Notes under the pieces: generated by a model
The model's database searches: none
What the model was told of the DNA's origin: nothing
What the model saw: the letters and a program-made list of their open reading frames with translations, nothing else
Translations under genes and position numbers: made by a program
NCBI GenBank assembly: GCA_002691085.1
Contig: NZGX01000047.1
Span: forward strand, 1 to 15,336
Reading direction: 5' to 3'
DNA length: 15,336 nucleotides
From: Rhodospirillaceae bacterium
Lineage (GTDB): Bacteria > Pseudomonadota > Alphaproteobacteria > Rhodospirillales > Rhodospirillaceae
Shown here: in pieces, positions 7,025-13,673 of the stretch
Layout: each line of letters starts with the position of its first letter
Position numbering within the stretch: position 1 is the stretch's first letter

Positions 7025-8557
7025 ATGCGCTCAGTTTTTAGATCAGTAAATTTAATTTATTTTTTGAGTTATTTTTTTCTATTTTCTTCTTTTCAAAATA
7101 ATGTTCTAGCAACAACCCCCGGAGGCGAGCTAAGAATAGTTTCACAGCATGCTCCAAGAAGCTTGGGAATTCCTTATACATCAAATGGAAGACCAAGTAT
7201 GTATTATTGGAGAGCTATATATGATACTCTTACGGAAATTGATATCAATGATCAGTTAAGTTCCTCTCTTGCTGTGTCTTGGAGACTTAAGTCTCCTCTA
7301 GTGTGGGAATTTAAGATACGTGATGATGTATTTTTTTCTAATGGTAATAAATTTAATTCTGACAGTGTTATTGCAACTTTTAATTGGCTTATAGATACTC
7401 TAGAGGGGCAATCTACTTTATGGGGAAGGGAGGTTAGAACCATAGAGAGGGTCTATTCCGATGGAGATAATATAGTCTTATTTAAAACGAAAAGACCTGA
7501 TCCCATTCTCCCTAAAAGACTTAGTGGTGTTTTTATTTTACCAGCAAATGCTTTTAATGATTTAAATAAATTTTCTTTTTCTCCAATTGGTACAGGACCA
7601 TTTTTTGTTGAAGCATGGAGAGATAGACGAGGGCGTACATCAATGTCATCTTCAAATAAGTCATGGAGACCTGCAGGTTTCAATAAATTAATTTTTATTC
7701 CTTCGGCAAATGACGTCTCTAGAGTTCAGGCATTGTTAAGTAATCAAGCAGATTTAGACCCTAATGTAGCTATTGAACTTCTTCCTGATATAATCAGTCA
7801 AGGGCTTGAAGTTACTAAAATAAGAATGGGGGCTGTGCAGTCATTTATGTTTAGGACTGTTGGTAATGAAAATTCACCTGTTAATAATGTTAAAGTTCGT
7901 CAGGCAATAAATTATGCAGTTCGAAAAGATTTACTTTCTGAACTAATTTCTAATCAGGGAGAGCCTTCAGGACAAAGTGCACCTTCATTTGTTTACGGTT
8001 ACAATCCTGATGTGTTACCTTATCCATATGATCCAGATAAGGCAAAACAGTTGCTTGAAGAGGCTGGTTATCCGATAGATAACCAAATTACTTTAACTCT
8101 GACTGTTAGTACAAGTGAACTAACGATGAGTCTTTTCGCTCAGCGAATTGTTCAGGATCTTGCTGAAGTTGGTATAAATATTAAACTAATTCCTACAAGT
8201 GGAATACAATGGTTGCAGATGTATAATAATTCAACATTTAAAAGTGACTTATTTAATTTATCTTGGAATAGTTCACCCTTTTTGGACTCATCAAGACCTT
8301 TGGAGTATACATCATGTCTCAGGTATAAGCCTTTTTTTTGTGATAAAGCTATAATGCCTTTAATAGAGGGGGCTCAAACTGAGTTGGATGATAGAAAGAG
8401 ATTAAATTTATTACAATCTGCGCAAGAAATGATAAATGAGAGGGCGCCTGCAATTTTTCTTTTTGAGTATATAATATACGCAGCGTCAAATAAAAGGATT
8501 AAAAATGTTCCTTTTCGTTTAACTGTTCCTGCTTATGATCTTATAAAGTTACACTAG
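7025..8557 (+). CDS. Family-5 extracellular solute-binding protein (peptide/nickel-type ABC transporter)
   Basis: The 510-residue protein has a Sec signal peptide (basic MRSVFR, a long aromatic hydrophobic core, likely cleavage VLA|TT after residue 29) and then a full SBP_bac_5 fold. Family hallmarks are PIGTGPF at 187-193 and VRQAINYAVRKD from 291. It also has the usual segment describing a ladder of lipid-free binding lobes up to a normal C terminus. Relatives bind di-/oligopeptides, nickel, opines or other small ligands in the periplasm and deliver them to a two-permease, two-ATPase ABC importer. No lipobox cysteine is seen, so it should be soluble. No permease or ATPase gene is nearby, so either the importer is encoded elsewhere or the protein works alone. 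The ligand cannot be deduced. The gene starts 4 nt after valS and ends 29 nt before ilvD. Confidence 0.9.
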   Translation: MRSVFRSVNLIYFLSYFFLFSSFQNNVLATTPGGELRIVSQHAPRSLGIPYTSNGRPSMYYWRAIYDTLTEIDINDQLSSSLAVSWRLKSPLVWEFKIRDDVFFSNGNKFNSDSVIATFNWLIDTLEGQSTLWGREVRTIERVYSDGDNIVLFKTKRPDPILPKRLSGVFILPANAFNDLNKFSFSPIGTGPFFVEAWRDRRGRTSMSSSNKSWRPAGFNKLIFIPSANDVSRVQALLSNQADLDPNVAIELLPDIISQGLEVTKIRMGAVQSFMFRTVGNENSPVNNVKVRQAINYAVRKDLLSELISNQGEPSGQSAPSFVYGYNPDVLPYPYDPDKAKQLLEEAGYPIDNQITLTLTVSTSELTMSLFAQRIVQDLAEVGINIKLIPTSGIQWLQMYNNSTFKSDLFNLSWNSSPFLDSSRPLEYTSCLRYKPFFCDKAIMPLIEGAQTELDDRKRLNLLQSAQEMINERAPAIFLFEYIIYAASNKRIKNVPFRLTVPAYDLIKLH

Positions 8558-8575
8558 AGTTTAGATACTATTATC

Positions 8576-8581
8576 GAGGGG
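8576..8581 (+). promoter_or_regulatory. Shine-Dalgarno of ilvD
   Basis: GAGGGG is placed 5 nt before the ATG at 8587 and is the best ribosome site in the window. It fixes the ilvD start and suggests efficient translation. No terminator or clear promoter is visible in the 29-nt gap before ilvD. Confidence 0.75.
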
Positions 8582-8586
8582 CTAGA

Positions 8587-10314
8587 ATGACTAAAAATTT
8601 AAAATTTAATAAAGATAAATTACCTTCAAGGCATGTGACAGAAGGGCCTGAGCGGGCTCCACATAGGTCATATTATTATGCAATGGGTATGACTGAAGAA
8701 GAAATTCATAGGCCTTTTGTAGGAGTGGCAACATGTTGGAACGAAGCAGCGCCATGTAATATTGCATTAAGTCGTCAAGCCCAAGCCGTCAAAAAAGGTG
8801 TTAATGAGGCAGGTGGGAGTCCTAGGGAGTTTACAACTATTACAGTTACTGATGGTATAGCTATGGGGCATGCGGGTATGAAATCATCTTTAGTATCAAG
8901 GGAAGTTATTGCTGACTCAGTTGAAGTTACAATGCGTGGACATTGTTACGATGCGTTAGTTGGCCTTGCTGGATGTGATAAATCTTTACCAGGTATGATG
9001 ATGGCAATGCTTAGGTTGAATGTTCCATCGGTTTTTATGTATGGAGGGTCAATTTTACCAGGTACTTTTAAAGGTAGAGATGTTACCGTCGTTGATGTTT
9101 TTGAAGCTGTTGGTCAATATTCTGCTGGTAAAATGGATGACGAGGAGCTGTTTGAATTAGAATGTGTTGCATGTCCTTCTTTTGGATCATGTGGCGGTCA
9201 ATTTACTGCAAATACCATGGCCTGTGTATCAGAAGCAATGGGACTTGCTTTACCTGGATCTGCGGGTGCCCCGGCTCCATATGAATCAAGAGATGACTAT
9301 GGATTCCAGTCTGGAAAGCAAGTTATGAATTTAATTGAAACTGGGTTACGTCCAAGAGATATTGTTACTCTTAAAGCATTGGAAAATGCAGCAGTAGTTG
9401 TTGCTGCTTCAGGAGGATCAACAAATGCTGGACTTCATCTTCCTGCAATTGCAAGTGAAGCTGGAATAAAATTTGATTTAGATGATGTATGTGAAATTTT
9501 TAAAAAAACTCCTTATATTGCTGATTTAAAACCAGGAGGAAAATATGTCGCAAAAGATTTATATGAAATAGGTGGCGTTCCAGTTTTATTAAAGGCTCTT
9601 CTTGATGGTGGTTATTTACATGGCGATTGTATAACTGTTACTGGAAAGACTCTTGAGGAAAACCTTAAGGATGTTTCATTTCCGAGTGATCAAGATGTTA
9701 TATATCCAACCACCAAACCACTATCTCCGACTGGTGGCGTTGTTGGTTTAAAAGGTTCATTGGCTCCTCAGGGAGCGATCGTAAAAGTTGCTGGGATGAA
9801 AAATTTACAATTTACTGGACCAGCAAGATGTTTTGATAGTGAAGAGGATGCTTTTTCTGCGGTGACAAAAAAAGAATATAAGACCGGTGATGTTATAGTT
9901 ATTCGTTATGAAGGCCCAAGGGGTGGTCCTGGTATGCGAGAAATGCTTTCAACGACTGCTGCATTATATGGACAAGGCTCAGGTGATAAGGTTGCTTTAA
10001 TAACTGATGGAAGATTTTCAGGCGCAACTCGCGGGTTTTGTGTAGGCCATGTTGGACCTGAAGCTGCCGTTGGCGGTCCAATTGCTTTAATCAAGGATGG
10101 AGACATTATTTCAATAGATGCTCAAAAAGGTACCATTGAACTTGAGGTAAGTGATAAAGAGTTAGCAAAAAGACGCTCTAATTGGATACCATTATCTCAT
10201 GAGTTCCAATCAGGTGCTTTATGGAAATATGCACAGTTAGTTGGAAACGCAAATGAAGGAGCTATTACACATCCTGGGGCTAAAAAAGAAAAACATATTT
10301 ATGCGGATATTTAA
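8587..10314 (+). CDS. ilvD: Dihydroxy-acid dehydratase
   Basis: The 575-residue enzyme of the IlvD/Edd family dehydrates 2,3-dihydroxy-isovalerate and 2,3-dihydroxy-3-methylvalerate to the keto acids that become valine/leucine and isoleucine. Seen in the sequence: PSRHVTEGPERAPHRSYYY near the N terminus; candidate Fe-S ligands C57 (CWNEAAPCN), C130 (GCDKSLPG) and C202 (CPSFGSCGGQFTANTMAC region); and the conserved GPRGGPGMREML and DGRFSGATRGFCVGHVGPEA blocks in the C-terminal half, the latter holding the catalytic serine region. The length fits the shorter class often found to carry a [2Fe-2S] cluster rather than the E. coli-like 616-residue type; the cluster type is inference. Edd (6-phosphogluconate dehydratase) and sugar-acid dehydratases are alternatives, but the N-terminal block favours IlvD. 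It probably shares a transcript with valS and the SBP gene. Confidence 0.95.
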   Translation: MTKNLKFNKDKLPSRHVTEGPERAPHRSYYYAMGMTEEEIHRPFVGVATCWNEAAPCNIALSRQAQAVKKGVNEAGGSPREFTTITVTDGIAMGHAGMKSSLVSREVIADSVEVTMRGHCYDALVGLAGCDKSLPGMMMAMLRLNVPSVFMYGGSILPGTFKGRDVTVVDVFEAVGQYSAGKMDDEELFELECVACPSFGSCGGQFTANTMACVSEAMGLALPGSAGAPAPYESRDDYGFQSGKQVMNLIETGLRPRDIVTLKALENAAVVVAASGGSTNAGLHLPAIASEAGIKFDLDDVCEIFKKTPYIADLKPGGKYVAKDLYEIGGVPVLLKALLDGGYLHGDCITVTGKTLEENLKDVSFPSDQDVIYPTTKPLSPTGGVVGLKGSLAPQGAIVKVAGMKNLQFTGPARCFDSEEDAFSAVTKKEYKTGDVIVIRYEGPRGGPGMREMLSTTAALYGQGSGDKVALITDGRFSGATRGFCVGHVGPEAAVGGPIALIKDGDIISIDAQKGTIELEVSDKELAKRRSNWIPLSHEFQSGALWKYAQLVGNANEGAITHPGAKKEKHIYADI

Positions 10315-10318
10315 TTTT

Positions 10319-11251
10319 TTATATTTCCTCTAAAAACCTAATCATTCTTAACCTTTCTTTTTTACTTGGTAACCTACCTTCACCTCCCTTAAGATTATCT
10401 TTCATATTTTCAACTTTACTGGTTGCAGGTATTACGCACGTTACAGCTTCATTTGAAATTATATATTTTAAATAAAATTGAGCCCAAGATGAACAAAATT
10501 CTTTAGCCCATTGAGGTAAGGGGGTGTATTTAGTAATGTCAAAGAGTCTCCCTCTTCCAAATGGTACGTTTATTATTGTTGAAATTCCTCTATCTTTAGC
10601 TTCGGGTAAGATTCTATCTTCAGCTTCTCTATTTTCAATATTATATTGAAACTGAACAAAGTCCACCTTTTCACTATTCATAACAGAAATAAGATTATTT
10701 TGTATTTTAGGAAGCCAATGTGTAACGCCTATATACCTATACTTTTTCTCATCTCTCCATTCTCTACAAACTGCTAGCTTGTTTTTTGTATCAACGAGAT
10801 TATGTACTTGTATTAAATCTATTGTGTTTTGAGACAAGTCGATAAAAGAGTTTTTCATCTCTTGAATACCTTTATTATAGTCATTGCTTCTTACTTTAGT
10901 AGCAATAAAAAAGTCATCTTCTATCCCTGAACTTTTTAAAATTTGTCCAATAATCTTTTCAGATTTTCCGTATGATGGAGCAGTATCAATTAATTTTCCT
11001 CCCCCTTTCAAGAGAGCTTCGACTACATTCTTTCTGTTTTTTAAAATATTTTTATTTAAAGTAGAAGGTTTAAAAGAACTAGAAGTCCCAAGTCCTATTA
11101 TTGGAATTAATTCATTTGTTGATGGGATAATTCTTTTAATTATTTTATTTTTAAGATTATTAGCGCTTGATTTATTACTTAAATTAAAAAAACTTGTTAG
11201 TCCACTTCCTGCTATTAATGTATTGAATTGTCTTCTACTTCTCTTTTTCAT
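10319..11251 (-). CDS. Aldo/keto reductase with twin-arginine (Tat) signal
   Basis: The 310-residue protein opens with a Tat-type leader, MKKRSRRQFNTLIAG (SRRQF at 5-9), a weakly hydrophobic stretch and a plausible cleavage SSA|NN after residue 30. The rest is an aldo/keto reductase TIM barrel with the full catalytic tetrad: D89 and Y94 in IDTAPSYG, K119 in ATKV, and H150 in IQVHN. Late motifs IPATSK and NMKDNL fit NADPH binding. Such enzymes reduce aldehydes or ketones with NAD(P)H; the substrate is unknown. Tat export of a folded, cofactor-loaded enzyme would place it in the periplasm, where NADPH regeneration is not expected. The ATG lies 7 nt after the xth stop, with AAGGA (11267-11263) inside the xth tail, so it is the third gene of an erpA-xth-AKR operon. 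Its stop is 4 nt from the ilvD stop. Confidence 0.88.
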   Translation of the reverse strand: MKKRSRRQFNTLIAGSGLTSFFNLSNKSSANNLKNKIIKRIIPSTNELIPIIGLGTSSSFKPSTLNKNILKNRKNVVEALLKGGGKLIDTAPSYGKSEKIIGQILKSSGIEDDFFIATKVRSNDYNKGIQEMKNSFIDLSQNTIDLIQVHNLVDTKNKLAVCREWRDEKKYRYIGVTHWLPKIQNNLISVMNSEKVDFVQFQYNIENREAEDRILPEAKDRGISTIINVPFGRGRLFDITKYTPLPQWAKEFCSSWAQFYLKYIISNEAVTCVIPATSKVENMKDNLKGGEGRLPSKKERLRMIRFLEEI

Positions 11252-11258
11252 TAATTAT

Positions 11259-12041
11259 TTATTCCTTAATATCTAATTCACACCATATTGGGGTATGATC
11301 AGATGCCTTTTCTTTTCCTCTTGGTTCACGGTCGATTCCCGAGTTTATTAGTAGATCAGATGCTTCTGGCGAAAGTAAAATATGATCTATAAGAAGTCCA
11401 TTATCTTTTTGCCATGCACCTCTCTGATAATCCCAGTAAGAATATTGGTGAGTAGATGTATTTAATATCTTAAAAGCATTGATCACACCAAGATTATTAA
11501 TTTTTTTAAAAATATCTCTAGTTTCTTTGTGAGTTAAAGCATCATCTCTAAAAGCTATAGGGTCGAAAACATCAGTATCGTTTTCTATGACATTGTAGTC
11601 CCCTGCAAAAACACATATTTCTTCACTCGCAAGTGAATTTTTAATATGAGAGTATAAATGACTCATCCATTTTATTTTATAATCAAATTTATCAGTATTT
11701 ACAGGATTCCCATTTGGAAGGTAAATTGAAGCAACACGAACTTTATTGTAAACTGTTGCTTCAATAAATCTAGCTTGATCATCATCCTCGTTTCCAGGAA
11801 GAGAATAAATAATATCCTCTGGCATTGATTTTGATAGTATTGCCACTCCATTGTAACTCTTTTGCCCTAGAGTAATCACATTATACCCAAGGTCTTCAAT
11901 CTCAGAATTTGGGAATGTAGAGTCTAAAGTCTTTGTTTCTTGTAAAAGTAAAACTTCTGGTGTTTCTTTATTTATCCATTCAATTAAATTTTTAAGTCTT
12001 GCTCTAATTGAATTAACATTCCAAGAGGCGATTTTGATCAT
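11259..12041 (-). CDS. xthA: Exodeoxyribonuclease III / AP endonuclease
   Basis: I place the start at 12041 (MIKIASWNVNSIRARL), giving 260 residues. A longer frame opens at 12080, but its extra 13 residues would overlap erpA and are absent from the family, whose members begin just before the SWNVNSIR strand. The product is an ExoIII-type exonuclease-endonuclease-phosphatase fold enzyme that cuts at abasic sites and trims 3' ends in base-excision repair. Catalytic and metal residues are all present: N8, E35 (LLLQETK), Y107 (YLPNG), D148 and N150 (GDYNV), D219 (LIDHILLS), and D248-H249 (SDHTPIW). It begins 8 nt after the erpA stop, probably as part of the same transcript, and is followed 7 nt later by the aldo/keto reductase. 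The symbol xthA follows the E. coli family name. Confidence 0.94.
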   Translation of the reverse strand: MIKIASWNVNSIRARLKNLIEWINKETPEVLLLQETKTLDSTFPNSEIEDLGYNVITLGQKSYNGVAILSKSMPEDIIYSLPGNEDDDQARFIEATVYNKVRVASIYLPNGNPVNTDKFDYKIKWMSHLYSHIKNSLASEEICVFAGDYNVIENDTDVFDPIAFRDDALTHKETRDIFKKINNLGVINAFKILNTSTHQYSYWDYQRGAWQKDNGLLIDHILLSPEASDLLINSGIDREPRGKEKASDHTPIWCELDIKE

Positions 12042-12049
12042 AGATTTGT

Positions 12050-12397
12050 TTACATAGAGAATGAAGTTCCACATCCACAAGTAGAGGATGCATTGGGGTT
12101 TGATACTCTAAAAGATGATGCTAAGAGATCATCAACATAATCAACTATTGAGCCATTGAGAAGCTCAGCAGACATATTATCAATGACTAGTGAAATTCCG
12201 TAAGCTTCTATAATTACATCCTCTTCCTCACTTTTATCGTCGAGGTTAAAGCTATAAGAGAAACCAGAACATCCACCGCCAGATACACTTAATCTGAGCA
12301 TCAAGTTTGCATTATCCTCTTGCTTTATAAGAGCTTTTACTTGATCACAAGCTCTTTCTGTAATCTCTAATGGCTTTTTGTTGTCAATTTTATTCAT
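12050..12397 (-). CDS. erpA: A-type iron-sulfur carrier / insertion protein (ErpA/IscA family)
   Basis: The 115-residue HesB/IscA-like protein has the three conserved cluster-binding cysteines: C43 in GGGCSGFSYSF, and C107 and C109 in the C-terminal CGCGTSFSM. ITERA near the N terminus and VDYVDDLLASSFRVSNPNA before the cysteine tail are typical. Proteins of this family carry Fe-S clusters from the assembly scaffold to apo-enzymes in the cytoplasm. ErpA, IscA and SufA cannot be separated by motif alone; the xth/dgt neighbourhood, known from alphaproteobacteria, is the reason for the erpA label. It is the first gene of the minus-strand operon and diverges from dgt across an 82-bp gap. No strong Shine-Dalgarno is visible before the ATG. 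Confidence 0.9.
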   Translation of the reverse strand: MNKIDNKKPLEITERACDQVKALIKQEDNANLMLRLSVSGGGCSGFSYSFNLDDKSEEEDVIIEAYGISLVIDNMSAELLNGSIVDYVDDLLASSFRVSNPNASSTCGCGTSFSM

Positions 12398-12429
12398 TTT
12401 TCAGTCAATTACGTTTTTTTCTTATCACT

Positions 12430-12435
12430 TATAAT
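12430..12435 (+). promoter_or_regulatory. Candidate -10 element for dgt-argS
   Basis: A consensus TATAAT lies 44 nt before the dgt start codon in the 82-bp divergent gap. At the matching distance upstream there is no recognisable -35, so this is a -10 match only. Confidence 0.35.
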
Positions 12436-12442
12436 GTAAAAC

Positions 12443-12471
12443 AATATGGTTTCTTGATCAATATTTGTAAA
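12443..12471 (-). promoter_or_regulatory. Candidate promoter for erpA-xth-AKR operon
   Basis: On the minus strand, TTTACA (12471-12466) and CATATT (12448-12443) are 17 nt apart, about 45 nt upstream of the erpA ATG. The spacer holds the palindrome TTGATCAA (12454-12461). Match quality is moderate in an AT-rich gap. Confidence 0.35.
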
Positions 12472-12479
12472 GACTAATA

Positions 12480-13673
12480 ATGAAGGAAGAAATCTCAAGT
12501 TTAAAGGGGAAATTATCTCATCTTGCATCAAATCCTAAAATATCTAGGGGAAGGCTCCATACTGAGACAATAGACCCAACTAGAACGCCTTTTCAACGTG
12601 ATAGAGATAGAATTATCCATTCCAGTGCTTTTAGAAGGTTAAAGTACAAAACTCAGGTTTTTGTTTATCATGAAGGAGATAACTATCGTACTAGATTATC
12701 CCATAGTTTGGAAGTTTCTCAGATCGCGAGATCTATAAGTAGGTTTTTAGGGCTAAATGAAGATTTAACTGAAACCTTGGCATTGGCTCACGATCTTGGG
12801 CATACTTGCTTTGGCCATGCTGGAGAGGACGCACTTAAGGAATGTATGAAATTTTATAGGGGCTTTGATCATAATGTTCAAACTTTCAGAATTGTTACCG
12901 AACTTGAACATCCTTATCCAAAATTTGATGGCTTAAATCTGACATGGGAAACCCTTGAGGGACTTGCAAAGCATAATGGCCCTCAGTTAGATATAAATAT
13001 AGATCAAAGGATTCAATTAACTTTTAGTAATTATAGTAAGAAACATGATCTAGAATTATCAAAGTTTGCTTCAACGGAAGCTCAAATTGCTGCAATTTCA
13101 GATGATATTGCCTATAATGCACATGATATAGATGATGGATTAAGGGCGAGTTTGTTTTCTTTAGATGATTTATTTTCGGTTCCTCTCATTGGGCCAATAG
13201 CGCAAAGTGTAGAAGAGGAATATCCTAATATTGATCAACCAAGAAGAGTTCATGAACTTGTCCGAAGATTGATTAAAGAAATGGTTAATGATGTGATACG
13301 TGAGACAGTTAAAAAAAATAATGAATACTCTCTATTAGATAAAGATGAGGTTCATGAGCTGGGGAAACCGCTTGTCGGATTTTCAAATGAGATTTCAGAT
13401 GATGAGATAAAGTTAAAATCATTCCTGTTAAAAAATATGTATCGTCATGATAAGGTCATTAACATGACTAATCATGCTTCAGTAGTAGTAAAAGATCTTT
13501 TTGAATATTTTTTCGATAACCCTAGTCATATATCTGATGATCTAAATATACCAATTAATTACGAAAATGATTTTGATAAAGCCAGTCTAGTTTCTGATTA
13601 TATTTCACTTATGACGGACCGTTTTGCACTAATGAAGCATAAGAGAATATTTGAAAAGAAAGAAAAGGCATGA
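12480..13673 (+). CDS. dgt: dGTPase-like deoxyguanosine triphosphate triphosphohydrolase
   Basis: The 397-residue HD-domain protein has the dGTPase-like pattern. RTPFQRDRDRIIHSSAFRRL at about 35-54 precedes the HD metal site: H75 (TRLSHSLEV), H104-D105 (LAHDLGHTCFGHAGE), and the late aspartate in SDDIAYNAHDIDDG (about 208-220). FDHNVQTFRI near 129 is another family block. Members split dNTPs into deoxynucleoside and triphosphate, often with allosteric dNTP control, limiting dNTP pools. Length and lack of inserts fit the shorter, dGTPase-like subgroup common in alphaproteobacteria rather than the E. coli Dgt (about 505 residues); strict dGTP specificity is therefore not assured. The gene has a weak ribosome site, diverges from erpA, and its TGA overlaps the argS ATG as ATGA, suggesting translational coupling. 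Confidence 0.93.
   Translation: MKEEISSLKGKLSHLASNPKISRGRLHTETIDPTRTPFQRDRDRIIHSSAFRRLKYKTQVFVYHEGDNYRTRLSHSLEVSQIARSISRFLGLNEDLTETLALAHDLGHTCFGHAGEDALKECMKFYRGFDHNVQTFRIVTELEHPYPKFDGLNLTWETLEGLAKHNGPQLDINIDQRIQLTFSNYSKKHDLELSKFASTEAQIAAISDDIAYNAHDIDDGLRASLFSLDDLFSVPLIGPIAQSVEEEYPNIDQPRRVHELVRRLIKEMVNDVIRETVKKNNEYSLLDKDEVHELGKPLVGFSNEISDDEIKLKSFLLKNMYRHDKVINMTNHASVVVKDLFEYFFDNPSHISDDLNIPINYENDFDKASLVSDYISLMTDRFALMKHKRIFEKKEKA

Noticed and set aside
10884..11276. 130-codon plus-strand frame opposite the aldo/keto reductase
   Set aside because: The low-complexity leucine/phenylalanine-rich translation is what an AT-rich lysine/asparagine-rich gene gives when read backwards, and the opposite strand has the full catalytic tetrad.
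12403..12408. TTGACT on the minus strand as a -35 or IscR-type site before erpA
   Set aside because: It is only a few bases from the erpA ATG, so a matching -10 would fall inside the gene, and the second half of an IscR-like site is missing.
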